Part shown: piece by piece, positions 42,791 to 50,174 of the stretch
Layout of the letters: each line of letters opens with the position of its first letter
How positions within the stretch are numbered: position 1 is the first letter of the stretch
Source of the DNA: Candidatus Bathyarchaeota archaeon
GTDB lineage: Archaea > Thermoproteota > Bathyarchaeia > Bathyarchaeales > Bathycorpusculaceae
DNA: 52,887 nt
Reading direction: 5' to 3'
Assembly: GCA_026014685.1 (NCBI GenBank)
Contig: JAOZHW010000010.1
Span: forward strand, 1-52,887
Made by a program: the position numbers and the translations under genes
The notes under the pieces: generated by a model
Seen by the model: the letters and a program-made list of their open reading frames with translations, nothing else
Databases searched by the model: none
Told to the model about the DNA's origin: nothing

Positions 42791-44893
42791 ATGGTTAAAA
42801 CAACCTACATTCATGCAGCTGCCTCAGTGGCTATCCTGTTAGGAAGCATGTCGTTGATAGCGTATCTTCTGGTTTTCATGGCTGATGGAACAGTATACAC
42901 GCACCTGCTTTATTTGCCCATTGTACTTTTCAGCGCATTGTGGAAAAGAAAAAGCGTGATTTTAACCTCAATCCTCATTGCATTCCTATTTGCAGCCGCC
43001 TTCCTTTTTGCCCCCCAACTCTCACTGACTGATAACTTGGTTAGGGCAGCGGCGTTCCTGATAGTAAGCTACATAACAGGCTACCTCTTTGAACGCAGAG
43101 CAAAAATCGAAAAAGAACTCGTTGCTCAAAAAGAAAAAACAGACCGCACCATAGACGGAATGGGCGATTTACTGTTTGTCTTAGACCAAAACCAAAGAGT
43201 CATCCGCGTAAACAAGGCAACCTGCAACGCTTTACAGAAGAAACCAGAAGAACTCTTAGGCAAACACTGCTACGAAATAGTCCACGGCACCCATTCACCT
43301 TGGCCCACGTGTCCAGCATCAAAAACATTACAGTCAAACCAGTCAGTTACAGAAGAAATTAATGACCCAAACTTGGGCAAGATATTACTAGTAACGACTT
43401 CGCCATTAACCGATGTAGATGGCAGAATCATTGAATGCGTTCACAGCGCCAAAGACATAACAGAAATCAAAAAAGCACAGCAAGAACTCACCATCGCAGG
43501 GCAACTGTTTGATTCCGTCTCTGACTCCCTCATAGTACACGACTTAGAAGGCAGAATTATCTTCTTCAATGAAGCCGCTCACCAGATGAGAGGCTACACC
43601 AAAGAAGAATTCCAAAACCTAAATGTAGCAAACCTTCAAGCACCCAACGATACCTGGGATATGACGGCAATCATCAAACAATTGGAAGATAATAAAGAAG
43701 GAACCTTTAATTCTTTCAACGTTCGAAAAGATAGAATCGTTTTTCCAATTGAAGTCCACTCGCGATTAGTCGAGTTGGAAGGCAAAAAATTCGTCGTATG
43801 CGCTGGACGCGATGTAACAGAACGCAAAAAAATGGAGGAAGCCCTCGGACTCTCCGAAGCAAGATACAGAGCTTTGGTTGAAAGCGCTGACGACGCCATT
43901 TTACTAAGCGACCTCAACGGAAAAACAATCTACCGAAACCCCGCCTACTATCGCCAACTTGGTTTTTCTGAAGGCGAATCTGACGATTTTGCACAGATAC
44001 ACCCCGAAGATTTGCCAGCAGTTGCCCAGAAGAGAAATCAACTGATAAAAACAGGTTCATCAACAACCGAGTATAGAGTCAAACATCGTAACGGTTCATG
44101 GGTTTACCGATTTGCACGGTCATCTTTAATCTACAACAAACGCCAAATGCCCTACGCAGTGCTATCCATAATCAGAGACGTAACAGAACAAAAAATGGTC
44201 GAACACCAACTAAGGGAAAACCAAGAAAAAATGGCACTCATCAACGAAAAGCTCCGCGTTGTAGGAAGCCTAACAAGACATGACGTACGCAACAAACTCG
44301 GCACCATCACTGGCTACTCCTACTTGATTAAAAAGAAGCTAAAAGACAACCCTGAAGTTGTCGACAAACTGGACAAGATGGTGCAGTCTGTTAGGGATGT
44401 GGAACGCATCTTCGATTTTGCGCGAGCGTATGAAAGATTAGGCTCAGAAGAATTAACGTTTGTCGATGTCGGAAAAGCCGTGAACGACGCAAAAGCCCTC
44501 TTCTCCGACCCAATTCCCTCAGTCATCAACAACTGCAGTGGCTTACTGGTTTTGGCCGATTCATTTCTAAGTCAAATGTTCTACAACTTCATAGATAACA
44601 CACGGAAGCACGGCAAAAAAGCCACAACCATAAAAATATCCTATGAAGAAGCTGATAACGAAGTTAAATTGATCTACCAAGACGACGGCGAAGGAATTTC
44701 AAAAGAAAACAAGCCAAACCTGTTTAAGGAAGGTTTTAGCACCGCGGGTAGCTCGGGGTTCGGTTTGTTCTTAATCAAGAAAATGATTCAGGTTTACGGT
44801 TGGGATATAAGAGAAGACGGGGAACCTGGAAAAGGCGTCCGATTCGTGATGAGCATTCCCAAAGAAAAAATCCAATCTACACCCCAACAATAA
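42791..44893 (+). CDS. membrane PAS-domain sensor histidine kinase
   Basis: About 700 residues from the ATG with AGGAG upstream; an in-frame TTG 14 codons earlier is possible. Four hydrophobic segments (residues 5-100) form a membrane module. Three PAS domains follow (about 120-220, 230-345 and 355-470), joined by D-V-T-E/D-I-T-E coiled linkers. The phospho-accepting His is H497 in T-R-H-D-V-R-N-K. The ATPase has D-D-G-E-G-I and G-S-S-G-F-G-L-F-L-I. It senses an unknown signal and phosphorylates a response regulator that is not nearby. Confidence 0.88.
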   Translation: MVKTTYIHAAASVAILLGSMSLIAYLLVFMADGTVYTHLLYLPIVLFSALWKRKSVILTSILIAFLFAAAFLFAPQLSLTDNLVRAAAFLIVSYITGYLFERRAKIEKELVAQKEKTDRTIDGMGDLLFVLDQNQRVIRVNKATCNALQKKPEELLGKHCYEIVHGTHSPWPTCPASKTLQSNQSVTEEINDPNLGKILLVTTSPLTDVDGRIIECVHSAKDITEIKKAQQELTIAGQLFDSVSDSLIVHDLEGRIIFFNEAAHQMRGYTKEEFQNLNVANLQAPNDTWDMTAIIKQLEDNKEGTFNSFNVRKDRIVFPIEVHSRLVELEGKKFVVCAGRDVTERKKMEEALGLSEARYRALVESADDAILLSDLNGKTIYRNPAYYRQLGFSEGESDDFAQIHPEDLPAVAQKRNQLIKTGSSTTEYRVKHRNGSWVYRFARSSLIYNKRQMPYAVLSIIRDVTEQKMVEHQLRENQEKMALINEKLRVVGSLTRHDVRNKLGTITGYSYLIKKKLKDNPEVVDKLDKMVQSVRDVERIFDFARAYERLGSEELTFVDVGKAVNDAKALFSDPIPSVINNCSGLLVLADSFLSQMFYNFIDNTRKHGKKATTIKISYEEADNEVKLIYQDDGEGISKENKPNLFKEGFSTAGSSGFGLFLIKKMIQVYGWDIREDGEPGKGVRFVMSIPKEKIQSTPQQ

Positions 44894-44934
44894 TTTGTTT
44901 TTGCAGCAAATTCTTATTGTTCAATGAGCCATAT

Positions 44935-45945
44935 TTGCAATCGGTGCCCGATTTGGCTGGACTACTCGACCCCCTAACCGTAAAAGGTGTTACTCTCCGT
45001 AATCGCATAGTTATGCCTCCGATGCAGTCAGGCAGAGCAGACTTCGACGGCGCCGTCACAACTAAACTCATCAACTTCTACGTTCGCCGCTCAGCCGCGC
45101 TTGGATTGCCAATAGTTGAGCACGCATACATCTCGCCTATGGGCAAAATCGGCCCCAAACAACTTGGAATATACGATGACAAACTGCTGCCAGGGTTTGA
45201 GAAGCTTGCCGCAGGTATTCACTCCGTCGGCGCCCCCGCAGTTGTCCAGATAAGCCATGCTGGTGCTGTAGCCACCAAGAAAGTCATAGGTGAAACTCCT
45301 GTCGGTCCCTCCATGCGAGACAAAACGCGGATGCTAGAAAAAAGCGAACTCTACGCTATCGCTGACGAATACGCCGCCGCGGCTGAACGTGCAGTTAAAG
45401 CGGGCTTTGATGGTGTGGAACTCCATGGAGCGCACGGATATTTGCTAAATCAGTTCTTCACGCCGTTGCTGAACAAGCGTCAAGACGAGTTTGGGGGTTC
45501 ATTGGAGAATCGAATGCATTTCCCGCTTCTTGTTGTGGAAAAGGTGCGTAAGACCTTGGGTGGTCTGCTTTTGCTTTATCGAGTTGGTTCGGATGATTTG
45601 GCGCCGATGGGCACGCACATTCAAGATGCAGTGGTTTTTTCACAGAAACTCCAAGAAGTAGGGGTAGACATTTTGGATGTTTCAGGTGGCATGTGTGGTA
45701 GCGAACCTAAACAGCTCCAACACATCAAAGGCTACTTCATACCCCAAGCCTCAGCCATTAAAAGCGCCGTGAAGGTTCCTGTGATTGGCGTCGGCGGCAT
45801 AAAAGAGGCAGAGTTTGCAGATAACTTGGTTAAAGCGGGGCGGGTTGATTTGGTTGCTGTTGGACGTGCGTTGTGGCATGATAACGAATGGGCAGTCAAG
45901 GCCTCAAAAACATTAAGTAACAGTCAGCAAAGTGTCCAAGTGTAA
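44935..45945 (+). CDS. old-yellow-enzyme family NADH:flavin oxidoreductase
   Basis: About 336 residues. L-L-D-P-L-T-V-K-G-V-T-L-R-N-R-I-V-M-P-P-M opens the FMN barrel. G-F-D-G-V-E-L-H-G-A-H-G-Y-L-L-N-Q-F near 158 is the family signature, including N-Q-F, and R-x-D-E-F-G-G-S-L-E-N-R follows. V-G-V-G-G-I and A-V-G-R-A-L bind FMN phosphate near the end. There is no C-terminal iron-sulfur/FAD extension of the 2,4-dienoyl-CoA reductase type. The true start is uncertain; the TTG codons after the kinase stop are the only ones close to the conserved part. The substrate is an activated alkene, unknown here. Confidence 0.85.
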   Translation: MQSVPDLAGLLDPLTVKGVTLRNRIVMPPMQSGRADFDGAVTTKLINFYVRRSAALGLPIVEHAYISPMGKIGPKQLGIYDDKLLPGFEKLAAGIHSVGAPAVVQISHAGAVATKKVIGETPVGPSMRDKTRMLEKSELYAIADEYAAAAERAVKAGFDGVELHGAHGYLLNQFFTPLLNKRQDEFGGSLENRMHFPLLVVEKVRKTLGGLLLLYRVGSDDLAPMGTHIQDAVVFSQKLQEVGVDILDVSGGMCGSEPKQLQHIKGYFIPQASAIKSAVKVPVIGVGGIKEAEFADNLVKAGRVDLVAVGRALWHDNEWAVKASKTLSNSQQSVQV

Positions 45946-45991
45946 AGTAACACACACATAATTATTACTTTTTTGCCCTTAAAATCTGCAA

Positions 45992-46279
45992 ATGGTGTGT
46001 ACTGTGAAGACTCAACGGCCCTCCCGACTAGAACTCTACATAGAAATCCTCGCTTCACTCGAAGAACTCCAAGTCGCCAACCTCCTCACCCTCCAAGAAA
46101 AAACTCAAATCGGACCTGCCTTCCTAAAACACGCCATAAGCTTCCTAGAAAAGCAAGATTTAATCCGCAAAGAAAACGTCGGAACACAAACCCTCTACAA
46201 AGCCACCCCCCGCGGCGAACGTGTAACAAGATACTTTTTGGTGCAAGGCGAAGAAGCAAGCTGTGCCCTAATGAAGTAA
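45992..46279 (+). CDS. winged-helix DNA-binding protein
   Basis: 95 residues of the small archaeal winged-helix type: E-L-Y-I-E-I-L-A-S-L, then K-T-Q-I-G-P-A-F-L-K-H-A-I-S-F-L as recognition helix near 45, and the wing L-I-R-K-E...T-L-Y-K-A-T-P-R-G-E-R near 62-78. It starts at ATG, or at a GTG four codons later; the AT-rich stretch about 25 bases before suggests a leaderless message. Before integration of the neighbouring element it would have lain directly against the tRNA-Ala 3' end. Its stop touches the attachment core. Confidence 0.8.
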   Translation: MVCTVKTQRPSRLELYIEILASLEELQVANLLTLQEKTQIGPAFLKHAISFLEKQDLIRKENVGTQTLYKATPRGERVTRYFLVQGEEASCALMK

Positions 46280-46308
46280 AAAGTGGACCGAGCGGGATTT
46301 GAACCCGC
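46279..46308 (-). repeat. attL, 30-bp tRNA-Ala core
   Basis: Identical to 51770-51799 over 30 bases. It contains the T arm and acceptor 3' strand of tRNA-Ala (from 46284 on) plus a few A bases beyond. No other part of a tRNA is present here, so this is a displaced fragment, not a gene. It lies at the element's left end, inside the N-terminal integrase piece. Confidence 0.93.
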
Positions 46309-46353
46309 CTCAAATAGCCTATCTAATTTTTCAGGGTGTGCTTGTTTATTCAT
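46279..46353 (-). pseudogene. N-terminal integrase fragment, Int(N)
   Basis: On the minus strand an ATG with AGGGAT just upstream begins M-N-K-Q-A-H-P-E-K-L-D-R-L-F-E-A and reads on through the attachment core as G-S-N-P-A-R-S-T-F. After the core the frame runs on into chromosomal sequence with no integrase similarity and stops near 46195. When the circle is closed, the frame continues without a stop into the catalytic integrase piece at the other end. This is the hallmark of SSV-type archaeal integrases, which are inactivated by their own integration. Confidence 0.85.
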
Positions 46354-46604
46354 TTTAATCCCTGTGAGGTTATGTGTTATAGTCTAGCTATAAGCTTTTG
46401 GTAATTCTATTTTTTGACTTTTTTGTTGCGCAAGTCCCATTCTTCTACGACGGCGGAAGAGGGGATTTAGGGGTCAAAGGGGGAACTTCTTACATCTTCA
46501 TCTATTCCTTAGAGACGGTGGGTGAATTCGACGCCACGGGCGGCGAAGAGGGAGTCGGGAGCGATGCCACTCCCTTGCTACCTTTTTCTTAAATTTTGAT
46601 TCGT
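46354..46604. other. G-rich non-coding stretch with hairpin
   Basis: No convincing gene. G-rich runs on the plus strand are followed by the hairpin GGGAGT-N13-ACTCCC at 46550-46574. A similar AGTCGGAGCG...ACTCCC pattern recurs at 47374-47394 after the next gene. It could be part of the replication origin or a terminator. A 64-codon plus-strand frame here has no sensible protein features and is not annotated. Confidence 0.35.
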
Positions 46605-46670
46605 ATTCTAACTATACAGTATAAGCGATAATGCGCAACATCTTTTTATCACTTATAGCTTAGTTAGAAT
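46605..46670. repeat. long imperfect inverted repeat before the HEPN-like gene
   Basis: The left arm 46605-46631 (ATTCTAACTATACAGTATAA then GCGATAA) and the right arm 46646-46670 are inverted copies over about 25 bases, differing by a 2-base gap and a few substitutions, with a 14-base centre. The arms carry TATAAG promoter-like sequence. The position, ending six bases before the gene start, fits an operator. It could also be an origin hairpin. Confidence 0.6.
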
Positions 46671-46675
46671 GGCGT

Positions 46676-47320
46676 TTGACCTTGCAATGTGAAAACAAGC
46701 TTAAAGAAGCGAGATTCTTTTTTAATAAACTTGAGAAAATTATGCAAGACACAGCAAATGAAGAAGAATTTCTGTATTTTTTAAGTGCTTTCCTTTGTTC
46801 CTGGCGGAGCGTAATTGATGTTATGTTGTATGATTATGCGGATAAATATCATTTTGGATTTTCTCGAGAAGAGAATTTAGTTATTCGCGATTTTGAGGTA
46901 GCTGCAAGAGTCACTAATAACGCTGATGCAACTCAATTTATCCAGTGGCTTTTACGACAACAAGGAAATCTTTCAAATAATCCGCTTTGGAGAAAGAGGA
47001 ATATAATAATTCATAGAGGTTATCCAGATATTGTATATCAAGTTTACACCTCTGGGTCAATGGCTTTTTCGTCTTCATTTGTTGTCGCTCAACCAACTGC
47101 GGTTAACGGGACATCTTTGCTGACGAGACAAGATTTAGAAACTCCTGCTTTGGCTGGAAGCGCTGTTCCTACATCAGTGACCAATAATGTTACTCCTACT
47201 AATGTAGGCGATATTACATTTCATGATTGCCCAGACAGAAGCGCTTTGGATTACTGTCGTGAGGCGCTAAAACAAATGGAAGACGTTGTGGCTTCTGCGT
47301 TCCAGCAATTCGGCAGGTAA
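46676..47320 (+). CDS. HEPN-like protein, possible ribonuclease toxin
   Basis: 214 residues starting at a TTG just after the long inverted repeat. Residues 1-125 are helical: a coiled segment F-F-F-N-K-L-E-K-I-M, then F-L-Y-F-L-S-A-F-L-C-S-W-R-S-V-I-D-V-M. R108-N-I-I-I-H113 gives the R-x4-H motif of HEPN ribonucleases, preceded by W-R-K. The C-terminal part (125-190) is Ser/Thr/Ala-rich and probably unstructured, ending with a helix. HEPN proteins cut RNA as toxins or defence effectors. No antitoxin of the MNT type is adjacent. The family call rests on the motif and helical context only. Confidence 0.5.
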   Translation: MTLQCENKLKEARFFFNKLEKIMQDTANEEEFLYFLSAFLCSWRSVIDVMLYDYADKYHFGFSREENLVIRDFEVAARVTNNADATQFIQWLLRQQGNLSNNPLWRKRNIIIHRGYPDIVYQVYTSGSMAFSSSFVVAQPTAVNGTSLLTRQDLETPALAGSAVPTSVTNNVTPTNVGDITFHDCPDRSALDYCREALKQMEDVVASAFQQFGR

Positions 47321-47371
47321 TCCAATAAACAACTTCCATTTTGTCCCTTTTCGACATAGACATCAATTAAT

Positions 47372-47396
47372 GAGAGTCGGAGCGCGTTACTCCCCT
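47372..47396. repeat. hairpin-like sequence resembling 46550-46574
   Basis: GAGAGTCGGAGCGCGTTACT followed by CCCCTC shares AGTCGG-AGCG and ACTCCC with the hairpin before the HEPN-like gene, so the gene lies between two similar short sequences. The similarity is limited to about 16 bases. The rest of 47321-47476 shows no gene. Confidence 0.35.
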
Positions 47397-47476
47397 CTGA
47401 GTTCTGCAAGAACGGAAGACTGTTCGATTAATCTTGTAAAAAATCGTTCTTTTTTAGCTTGCTTAGTGGATCACTC

Positions 47477-48022
47477 TTAGGGATCTTTGACTTTTGCTAG
47501 TTTGTTTTTGTGCGCTTTAAAATATTGTCTGGTTTTCTTATTACCTGATTTCTGTGAGTCATGGGTTTTTGCAAAGATTGGTAGAGATTTCACAGGTTCA
47601 ATAGGGGTAAATATGTCTCCAGTTCTTAATTGTGCCAAATTTATTAATTCTAATTTTTCCTTTCTGGTAATTGTTTTTTTAATTTTACAGACCGCTACCA
47701 TTTTTATAACATTTAGTCTGTATATCTTTTTGTATCTCGTTTGTACATTTTTGATTAGGAACTTCTTTTCTTCAAGGTGTTTTAGGTGTGAAATTAGTGT
47801 TGGGCGAGTCATTCTAGTAAGCTCAAGCAATTCTTTAAACCTAAATTCAACTTTATCGTTCAATTTAGCTTGCGAAAATAATTTGTCATAGATCTGTTGA
47901 CAAGGGGTATCTTGTAAACACTCGCGGAATTTGCAATTTTCCGCTTCTATATCTTTAAGATATCTCTGATATTTGCTATTCACTTCTTGAAGCGCTTTGT
48001 TTCTATCGTTAGCTTCTTCCAT
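47477..48022 (-). CDS. winged-helix regulator with N-terminal coiled coil
   Basis: 181 residues from the ATG with GGGAAG upstream; an in-frame TTG four codons earlier is possible. Residues 1-35 are polar and helical, likely a coiled coil for dimerising. Two cysteines follow (C-K-F-R-E-C, D-T-P-C). The winged helix lies at about 58-108: F-K-E-L-L-E-L, T-R-M-T-R-P-T-L-I-S-H-L-K-H-L-E as the recognition helix, and K-F-L-I-K-N-V as the wing. The tail is very basic. It is divergent from Rep and shares a promoter region with a candidate operator, so it probably controls copy number and itself. Confidence 0.7.
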   Translation of the reverse strand: MEEANDRNKALQEVNSKYQRYLKDIEAENCKFRECLQDTPCQQIYDKLFSQAKLNDKVEFRFKELLELTRMTRPTLISHLKHLEEKKFLIKNVQTRYKKIYRLNVIKMVAVCKIKKTITRKEKLELINLAQLRTGDIFTPIEPVKSLPIFAKTHDSQKSGNKKTRQYFKAHKNKLAKVKDP

Positions 48023-48037
48023 TTTGCTTCCCAAATT

Positions 48038-48075
48038 AGTAAAGGTCGCTCGCTTTACTTTGAAGTTTATTTATG
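48038..48075. promoter_or_regulatory. bidirectional promoter and operator between regulator and rep
   Basis: AGTAAAG-N8-CTTTACT (48038-48059) is a perfect 7-bp inverted repeat. GTTTATTTATGG next to it can serve as TATA box for Rep rightward and for the regulator leftward. The leftward start would fall inside the palindrome, as expected for autorepression. Confidence 0.5.
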
Positions 48076-48096
48076 GTTTAGATTTAAGGTTTCTCG

Positions 48097-49002
48097 TTGA
48101 TTAAAATGGCACCCAAAAGTGATGAGTTCTTTCCTGAATCGGGCGATTTCGAGGCTAAATGGAGGGATTATTCAGCTTATGAGCAGTTGCATGGCGATAT
48201 GGGTAATTCTCATGTTTTTCATTTCGAGCATGGTGACTGGATAGTTGTTGGTCATGGCGAGAAGACTAACAGTAAATGCGGTGTATGGAGAAGGCACGAT
48301 ATTTGTAACCGTGTTGAATTGCATGCTCAAGCTGACCTTTTAGGGGTGAGTCATGCTGGCGAAGTTTATGTTCATATGGTTCATACTTGGTGTCATAGTT
48401 ATTCTTGTCCTGTTTGCTATTTGAAAGGGGCATGTTTTCGTGAGGCTGAGCGTATTTCTCAACGTGTTGAGAAGGCGTCTAAGGGCGGAAAGGATGATAA
48501 GGGTATTTATCATGCGCCTTTAGGTGAGCCTCAGCATATTATCGTCTCGGCGCCTCAATCCGATTATAATTTGGCTGAGTTTGAGCATGAGAAGTGGTGT
48601 AAAAAGTGGCGGTCAATAGCTGCTGAAGTGGGGATTATTAATGGTGGTTTCTGTTTTCATGGGTTTAGGTTTGCTGATTATTCTGAGTCGTTAGAGAAGG
48701 GTGTTCCTTTCGGGTTTTATTGGTCGCCTCATGTGCATATTCTTGGTTTTATTGAGGGCGGTTATGGGAAATGTCGGCATTGTTCTAAGACTGAGAAGGT
48801 ATATCGTGCGGGTAGCGGCAAATTGATTACTAAGCATGGGGATAGCCGTTTTTGCGCTTCCTGTGATGGTTTTGAGAATCGGGTGAGACAGAGCTTTGAG
48901 AAGCATCGTTATATCATCAAGGTGACTGATGAGCGAAGGTCTGTTTTTGCTACCGCATGGTATCAGCTTTCGCACATGGCTATCAGAAAGGGGGCTCGAT
49001 AA
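48097..49002 (+). CDS. rep: HUH rolling-circle Rep protein, N-terminal part
   Basis: 301 residues. A Cys cluster C-H-S-Y-S-C-P-V-C near 99-107 is followed by motif 1 Q-H-I-I-V-S-A-P near 146 and the HUH metal motif P-H-V-H-I-L-G-F at 211-218. A second zinc ribbon (C-R-H-C...C-A-S-C) lies near 226-256. The catalytic Tyr is Y289 in A-T-A-W-Y-Q-L-S-H. This matches Rep proteins of archaeal rolling-circle plasmids. The frame ends at a TAA soon after the Tyr motif, and the same frame continues with the conserved C-terminal part. The start may be the TTG or the ATG three codons later. Confidence 0.82.
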   Translation: MIKMAPKSDEFFPESGDFEAKWRDYSAYEQLHGDMGNSHVFHFEHGDWIVVGHGEKTNSKCGVWRRHDICNRVELHAQADLLGVSHAGEVYVHMVHTWCHSYSCPVCYLKGACFREAERISQRVEKASKGGKDDKGIYHAPLGEPQHIIVSAPQSDYNLAEFEHEKWCKKWRSIAAEVGIINGGFCFHGFRFADYSESLEKGVPFGFYWSPHVHILGFIEGGYGKCRHCSKTEKVYRAGSGKLITKHGDSRFCASCDGFENRVRQSFEKHRYIIKVTDERRSVFATAWYQLSHMAIRKGAR

Positions 49003-49284
49003 ATGAGCATTTCCGCTTGTGCAGTCAAATATCGTGTTCGTGGGTTTGTTTGGTTTGGCTCTTTGAGTTATAGGCGTTTACATATCACTTATGAATCCCG
49101 TAAACTGCTTTGTCCATTATGTAAACATGAACTTGAGCCTGCACGGTACTTTGGCTCTATGGTTTTCCAACATGACCCTATTAAAAGCGATTATAAAAAT
49201 AATTTTTGGATGCCTCTAAAAGAGAATGGCGAAGTGGTTTGGGTTCTTGCGCCTGATTTGGAGAAGCGAATTTATGATTGGTAA
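49003..49284 (+). CDS. C-terminal part of Rep, after an in-frame TAA
   Basis: 93 residues in the same reading frame as the Rep part before it, starting with the ATG that directly follows the stop (TAA-ATG). G-F-V-W-F-G-S-L-S-Y-R-R-L near 14-26 corresponds to the R-W-F-G-S-x-S-Y block that follows the Tyr motif within archaeal plasmid Reps, and C-P-L-C-K-H-E-L is the C-terminal zinc ribbon. So one ancestral protein appears as two frames. It could be made by readthrough, by restart at the ATG, or be a recently broken gene. There is no own ribosome site, but AGAAAGGGGGC just before the stop could serve. Confidence 0.65.
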   Translation: MSISACAVKYRVRGFVWFGSLSYRRLHITYESRKLLCPLCKHELEPARYFGSMVFQHDPIKSDYKNNFWMPLKENGEVVWVLAPDLEKRIYDW

Positions 49285-49289
49285 TAGAT

Positions 49290-49457
49290 GTGAATATCTT
49301 GGTTAAGAAATGTGTTTCATGTGGCTGTGATATCGCGGATAGATACGTGCTTTGTCGTAAATGCTACAAGGCTGAGATGTTGGACATTCAGCGTGAGGAT
49401 GAGGAAGAGGATTCATTGACCGATGAGGAAAGGATGAATCGGTTTTTGGATAGTTGA
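49290..49457 (+). CDS. small zinc-ribbon protein with acidic tail
   Basis: A 55-codon gene starting at GTG, five bases after the Rep C-part stop. It has K-C-V-S-C-G-C-D near 8-14 and L-C-R-K-C-Y near 21-26, a compact two-CxxC ribbon. A strongly acidic tail follows (R-E-D-E-E-E-D, then D-E-E-R-M-N-R-F-L). The close spacing suggests co-transcription with rep. It may act in replication control or protein contact. No family recognised. Confidence 0.6.
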   Translation: MNILVKKCVSCGCDIADRYVLCRKCYKAEMLDIQREDEEEDSLTDEERMNRFLDS

Positions 49458-49484
49458 ATTTTTTGCTTGGTCTTTTGGTTTGAG

Positions 49485-49505
49485 CGCTTTCTACCTGAGA
49501 AAGCG
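49485..49505. other. hairpin downstream of the rep operon
   Basis: CGCTTTCT-ACCTG-AGAAAGCG is a perfect 8-bp stem with a 5-nt loop, followed by GAGCGAGCGCGCAAGCGCAAGC. It sits between convergent genes, so a two-way terminator is simplest. A rolling-circle nick site in the loop is also possible, but no known nick consensus is recognised. Confidence 0.4.
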
Positions 49506-49568
49506 GAGCGAGCGCGCAAGCGCAAGCGAAGCATTAAACTCAATCTAAAATGTTGGAACACCATAAGG

Positions 49569-50174
49569 CTAAGCCCTTTTTGGAACAATAAAGACCTTAA
49601 CTGTCATATTTTGAATTGCCCCGCTCAAGTCTCTTTCAATTCCTCTTGGATTAATGATGTTCTCCTCGGGGTCATATACGAAAAAATAAAGAATCCTGCA
49701 TTTAGGATGTGTTTTGTAGTGCGGTATATCATTTATTAATTCCTTTCCCAACTCTTTAGCATCAAGTTTTTTCCTTGTTCTTTTTACTTCTATACCTATC
49801 TGTTCTTGGTCAAGCAAAAAATCAAGCCGAGTTGAAGAGCCTGCAAATTCTGTAGTAGGGACTTCGCGCCTTATATCGTCAAAATAAAGGCGTAGTAATC
49901 CTTCTAAGAGGTCTTGAACGTCATACTCATCATTCATTGAAAATGGCAGTCTGTTATCATATCTATCACTTATTTCTTTGACCACTAAATGAAATCTTTG
50001 AATTATATTTTCCACTAAATTTTGGGCGACAACTAATTGAATAGGCGGCTGAAATTCAGATAAAATTTCGGCAATGCTCTTCTGAGCTCCGATTAGCCGA
50101 GTGGCTAAGTCACCGATTAATTTCTCAGTCTGATTTGAAGAGTTGCTCTCTGAGGGCTTTGAAAATGTTTTCAT
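49569..50174 (-). CDS. DpnII/MboI-like PD-(D/E)XK nuclease
   Basis: 201 residues. Residues 10-75 are helical. E-Y-D-V-Q-D-L-L-E-G-L-L-R-L-Y-F-D-D-I-R near 83-102 and S-S-T-R-L-D-F-L-L near 113 lead to the active site D118, E129-V-K131. K-R-T-R-K-K-L-D-A-K-E-L-G near 131, F-F-V-Y-D-P-E near 164 and N-P-R-G-I-E-R-D-L-S near 175 complete the pattern of DpnII/MboI-like restriction nuclease domains. No methylase is present in the element. The start lies 50 bases inside the end of the DUF5343 gene, so the two are tightly coupled. A phage or plasmid defence role is inferred. Confidence 0.8.
   Translation of the reverse strand: MKTFSKPSESNSSNQTEKLIGDLATRLIGAQKSIAEILSEFQPPIQLVVAQNLVENIIQRFHLVVKEISDRYDNRLPFSMNDEYDVQDLLEGLLRLYFDDIRREVPTTEFAGSSTRLDFLLDQEQIGIEVKRTRKKLDAKELGKELINDIPHYKTHPKCRILYFFVYDPEENIINPRGIERDLSGAIQNMTVKVFIVPKRA

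Noticed and set aside
46284-46308. tRNA-like sequence at the left end of the element.
   Set aside because: Only the T arm and acceptor 3' strand are present. It is the displaced attachment fragment, not a tRNA gene.
46398-46592. A 64-codon plus-strand frame in the G-rich stretch of the element.
   Set aside because: No ribosome site, unlike composition, and it runs through a hairpin.
49485-49505. Definite rolling-circle origin at the hairpin after rep.
   Set aside because: No known nick-site consensus in the loop. A two-way terminator between convergent genes explains it as well.
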